Position numbers and translations under genes: made by a program | Shown here: in pieces, positions 63,771-64,000 of the stretch | Numbering within the stretch: the first letter of the stretch is position 1 | How the letters are laid out: each line of letters opens with the position of its first letter | The notes under the pieces: model-generated | What the model was told of the DNA's origin: nothing | Seen by the model: only the letters and a program-made list of their open reading frames with translations | Database searches by the model: none | Source: Azospirillum sp. B21 | Lineage (GTDB): Bacteria > Pseudomonadota > Alphaproteobacteria > Azospirillales > Azospirillaceae | Length of the DNA stretch: 64,000 bases | Assembly (NCBI RefSeq): GCF_008364825.1 | Contig: NZ_VTTO01000019.1 | Coordinates: forward strand, 46,543 to 110,542 | Direction: 5' to 3'

Positions 63771-63806
63771 AAAAAGCCCGCCGAGCGTAAGCTCGGCGGG
63801 CTTTTT
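63771..63806 (-). terminator. Terminator of the rRNA operon/tRNA-fMet
   Basis: AAAAAGCCCGCCGAGC, GTAA loop, GCTCGGCGGGCTTTTT: a 16-bp perfect stem with T-run, 7 bp after the tRNA 3' end on the minus strand. Confidence 0.9.
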
Positions 63807-63813
63807 GCTGATT

Positions 63814-63890
<77 letters not shown>

Positions 63891-63969
63891 GATGTCTCAG
63901 TATGGGATGATGGATGTCGTGACGATGCCAGCGTATATGCTTTGGTTTGACGTCTCTTGAGCCTGAGTG

Positions 63970-64000
63970 ACCTGGCGGCGACCTACTCTCCCACGTCTTA
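63970..64000 (-). rRNA. 5S rRNA, 3' end only
   Basis: The minus strand of the last 31 bases reads TAAGACGTGGGAGAGTAGG then TCGCCGCCAGGT, the conserved 3' end of bacterial 5S rRNA. The rest lies beyond the right edge, presumably with 23S and 16S genes further on. Confidence 0.88.

Overview
The window is GC-rich (roughly two thirds G+C by eye) and dense with bacterial genes. Gene content and order point to an alphaproteobacterium of the Rhodospirillales, most likely Azospirillum or a close relative. Supporting signs are the dnaA-rpsT pairing, a Suv3-type helicase next to an Hsp15-like S4 protein, the tsaE-amgK-murU-addB-addA-trxA run, a separate dnaN-recF-gyrB block, and many GC-rich intergenic hairpin repeats. 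The assignment is inferred from gene content only. Both ends are cut: the 3' end of ahcY is lost at the left edge and most of a 5S rRNA gene at the right edge.

Layout. 1-2.5 kb: ahcY with a methionine-cycle-type operator, and a PA0069-family radical SAM gene. 2.5-5 kb: a small unknown gene, a UMF1-type MFS exporter, and a Panacea-domain (SocA-like) antitoxin coupled to a small unknown partner. 5-11 kb: a TPR/arginine-methyltransferase-like protein and a three-gene type VI secretion fragment (tssL with OmpA domain, a very short tssM, tagF). 11-18 kb: a bifunctional penicillin-binding protein, a polyamine-type binding protein and ATPase without permeases, a Tim44-like protein and an S4 protein. 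18-27 kb: Suv3-like helicase, Spy-like periplasmic protein with a His/Met-rich tail divergent from an OmpR/EnvZ-type pair, a diguanylate cyclase response regulator, and dnaA. 27-32 kb: rpsT, enoyl-CoA hydratase, a secreted unknown, mutM, proline iminopeptidase. 31-34.5 kb: a lower-GC island with a LuxR solo, a perfect lux-box palindrome, an M48 lipoprotein protease, a secreted unknown and a zinc-ribbon membrane protein. 34.8-38 kb: two tandem tRNA-Arg(ACG) genes, gpt and an uncharacterised 550-residue protein. 37.7-42.4 kb: dipeptide-type permeases and binding protein without ATPases, and a ferredoxin-NADP reductase. 42.7-53.5 kb: an unknown gene, tsaE-amgK-murU, then addB and addA separated by a BrnT/BrnA toxin-antitoxin pair, then trxA. 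53.7-57.4 kb: TPR protein, YeeZ-like SDR, and a paralogue of the 36-kb uncharacterised protein. 57.7-64 kb: dnaN-recF-gyrB, a thioredoxin-reductase-like enzyme, initiator tRNA-Met and the 3' end of a 5S rRNA gene.

Most genes are chromosomal housekeeping genes for replication (dnaA, dnaN, recF, gyrB), double-strand-break repair (addAB), base excision (mutM), peptidoglycan synthesis and recycling (PBP1, amgK, murU) and tRNA modification (tsaE). Two toxin-antitoxin-type pairs, the T6SS fragment and the LuxR-solo island are the accessory parts. The best candidates for undescribed biology are the Panacea-antitoxin partner, the toxin-antitoxin pair wedged between addB and addA, the two-member uncharacterised paralogue family, and the LuxR solo with an altered ligand pocket and its own lux box.
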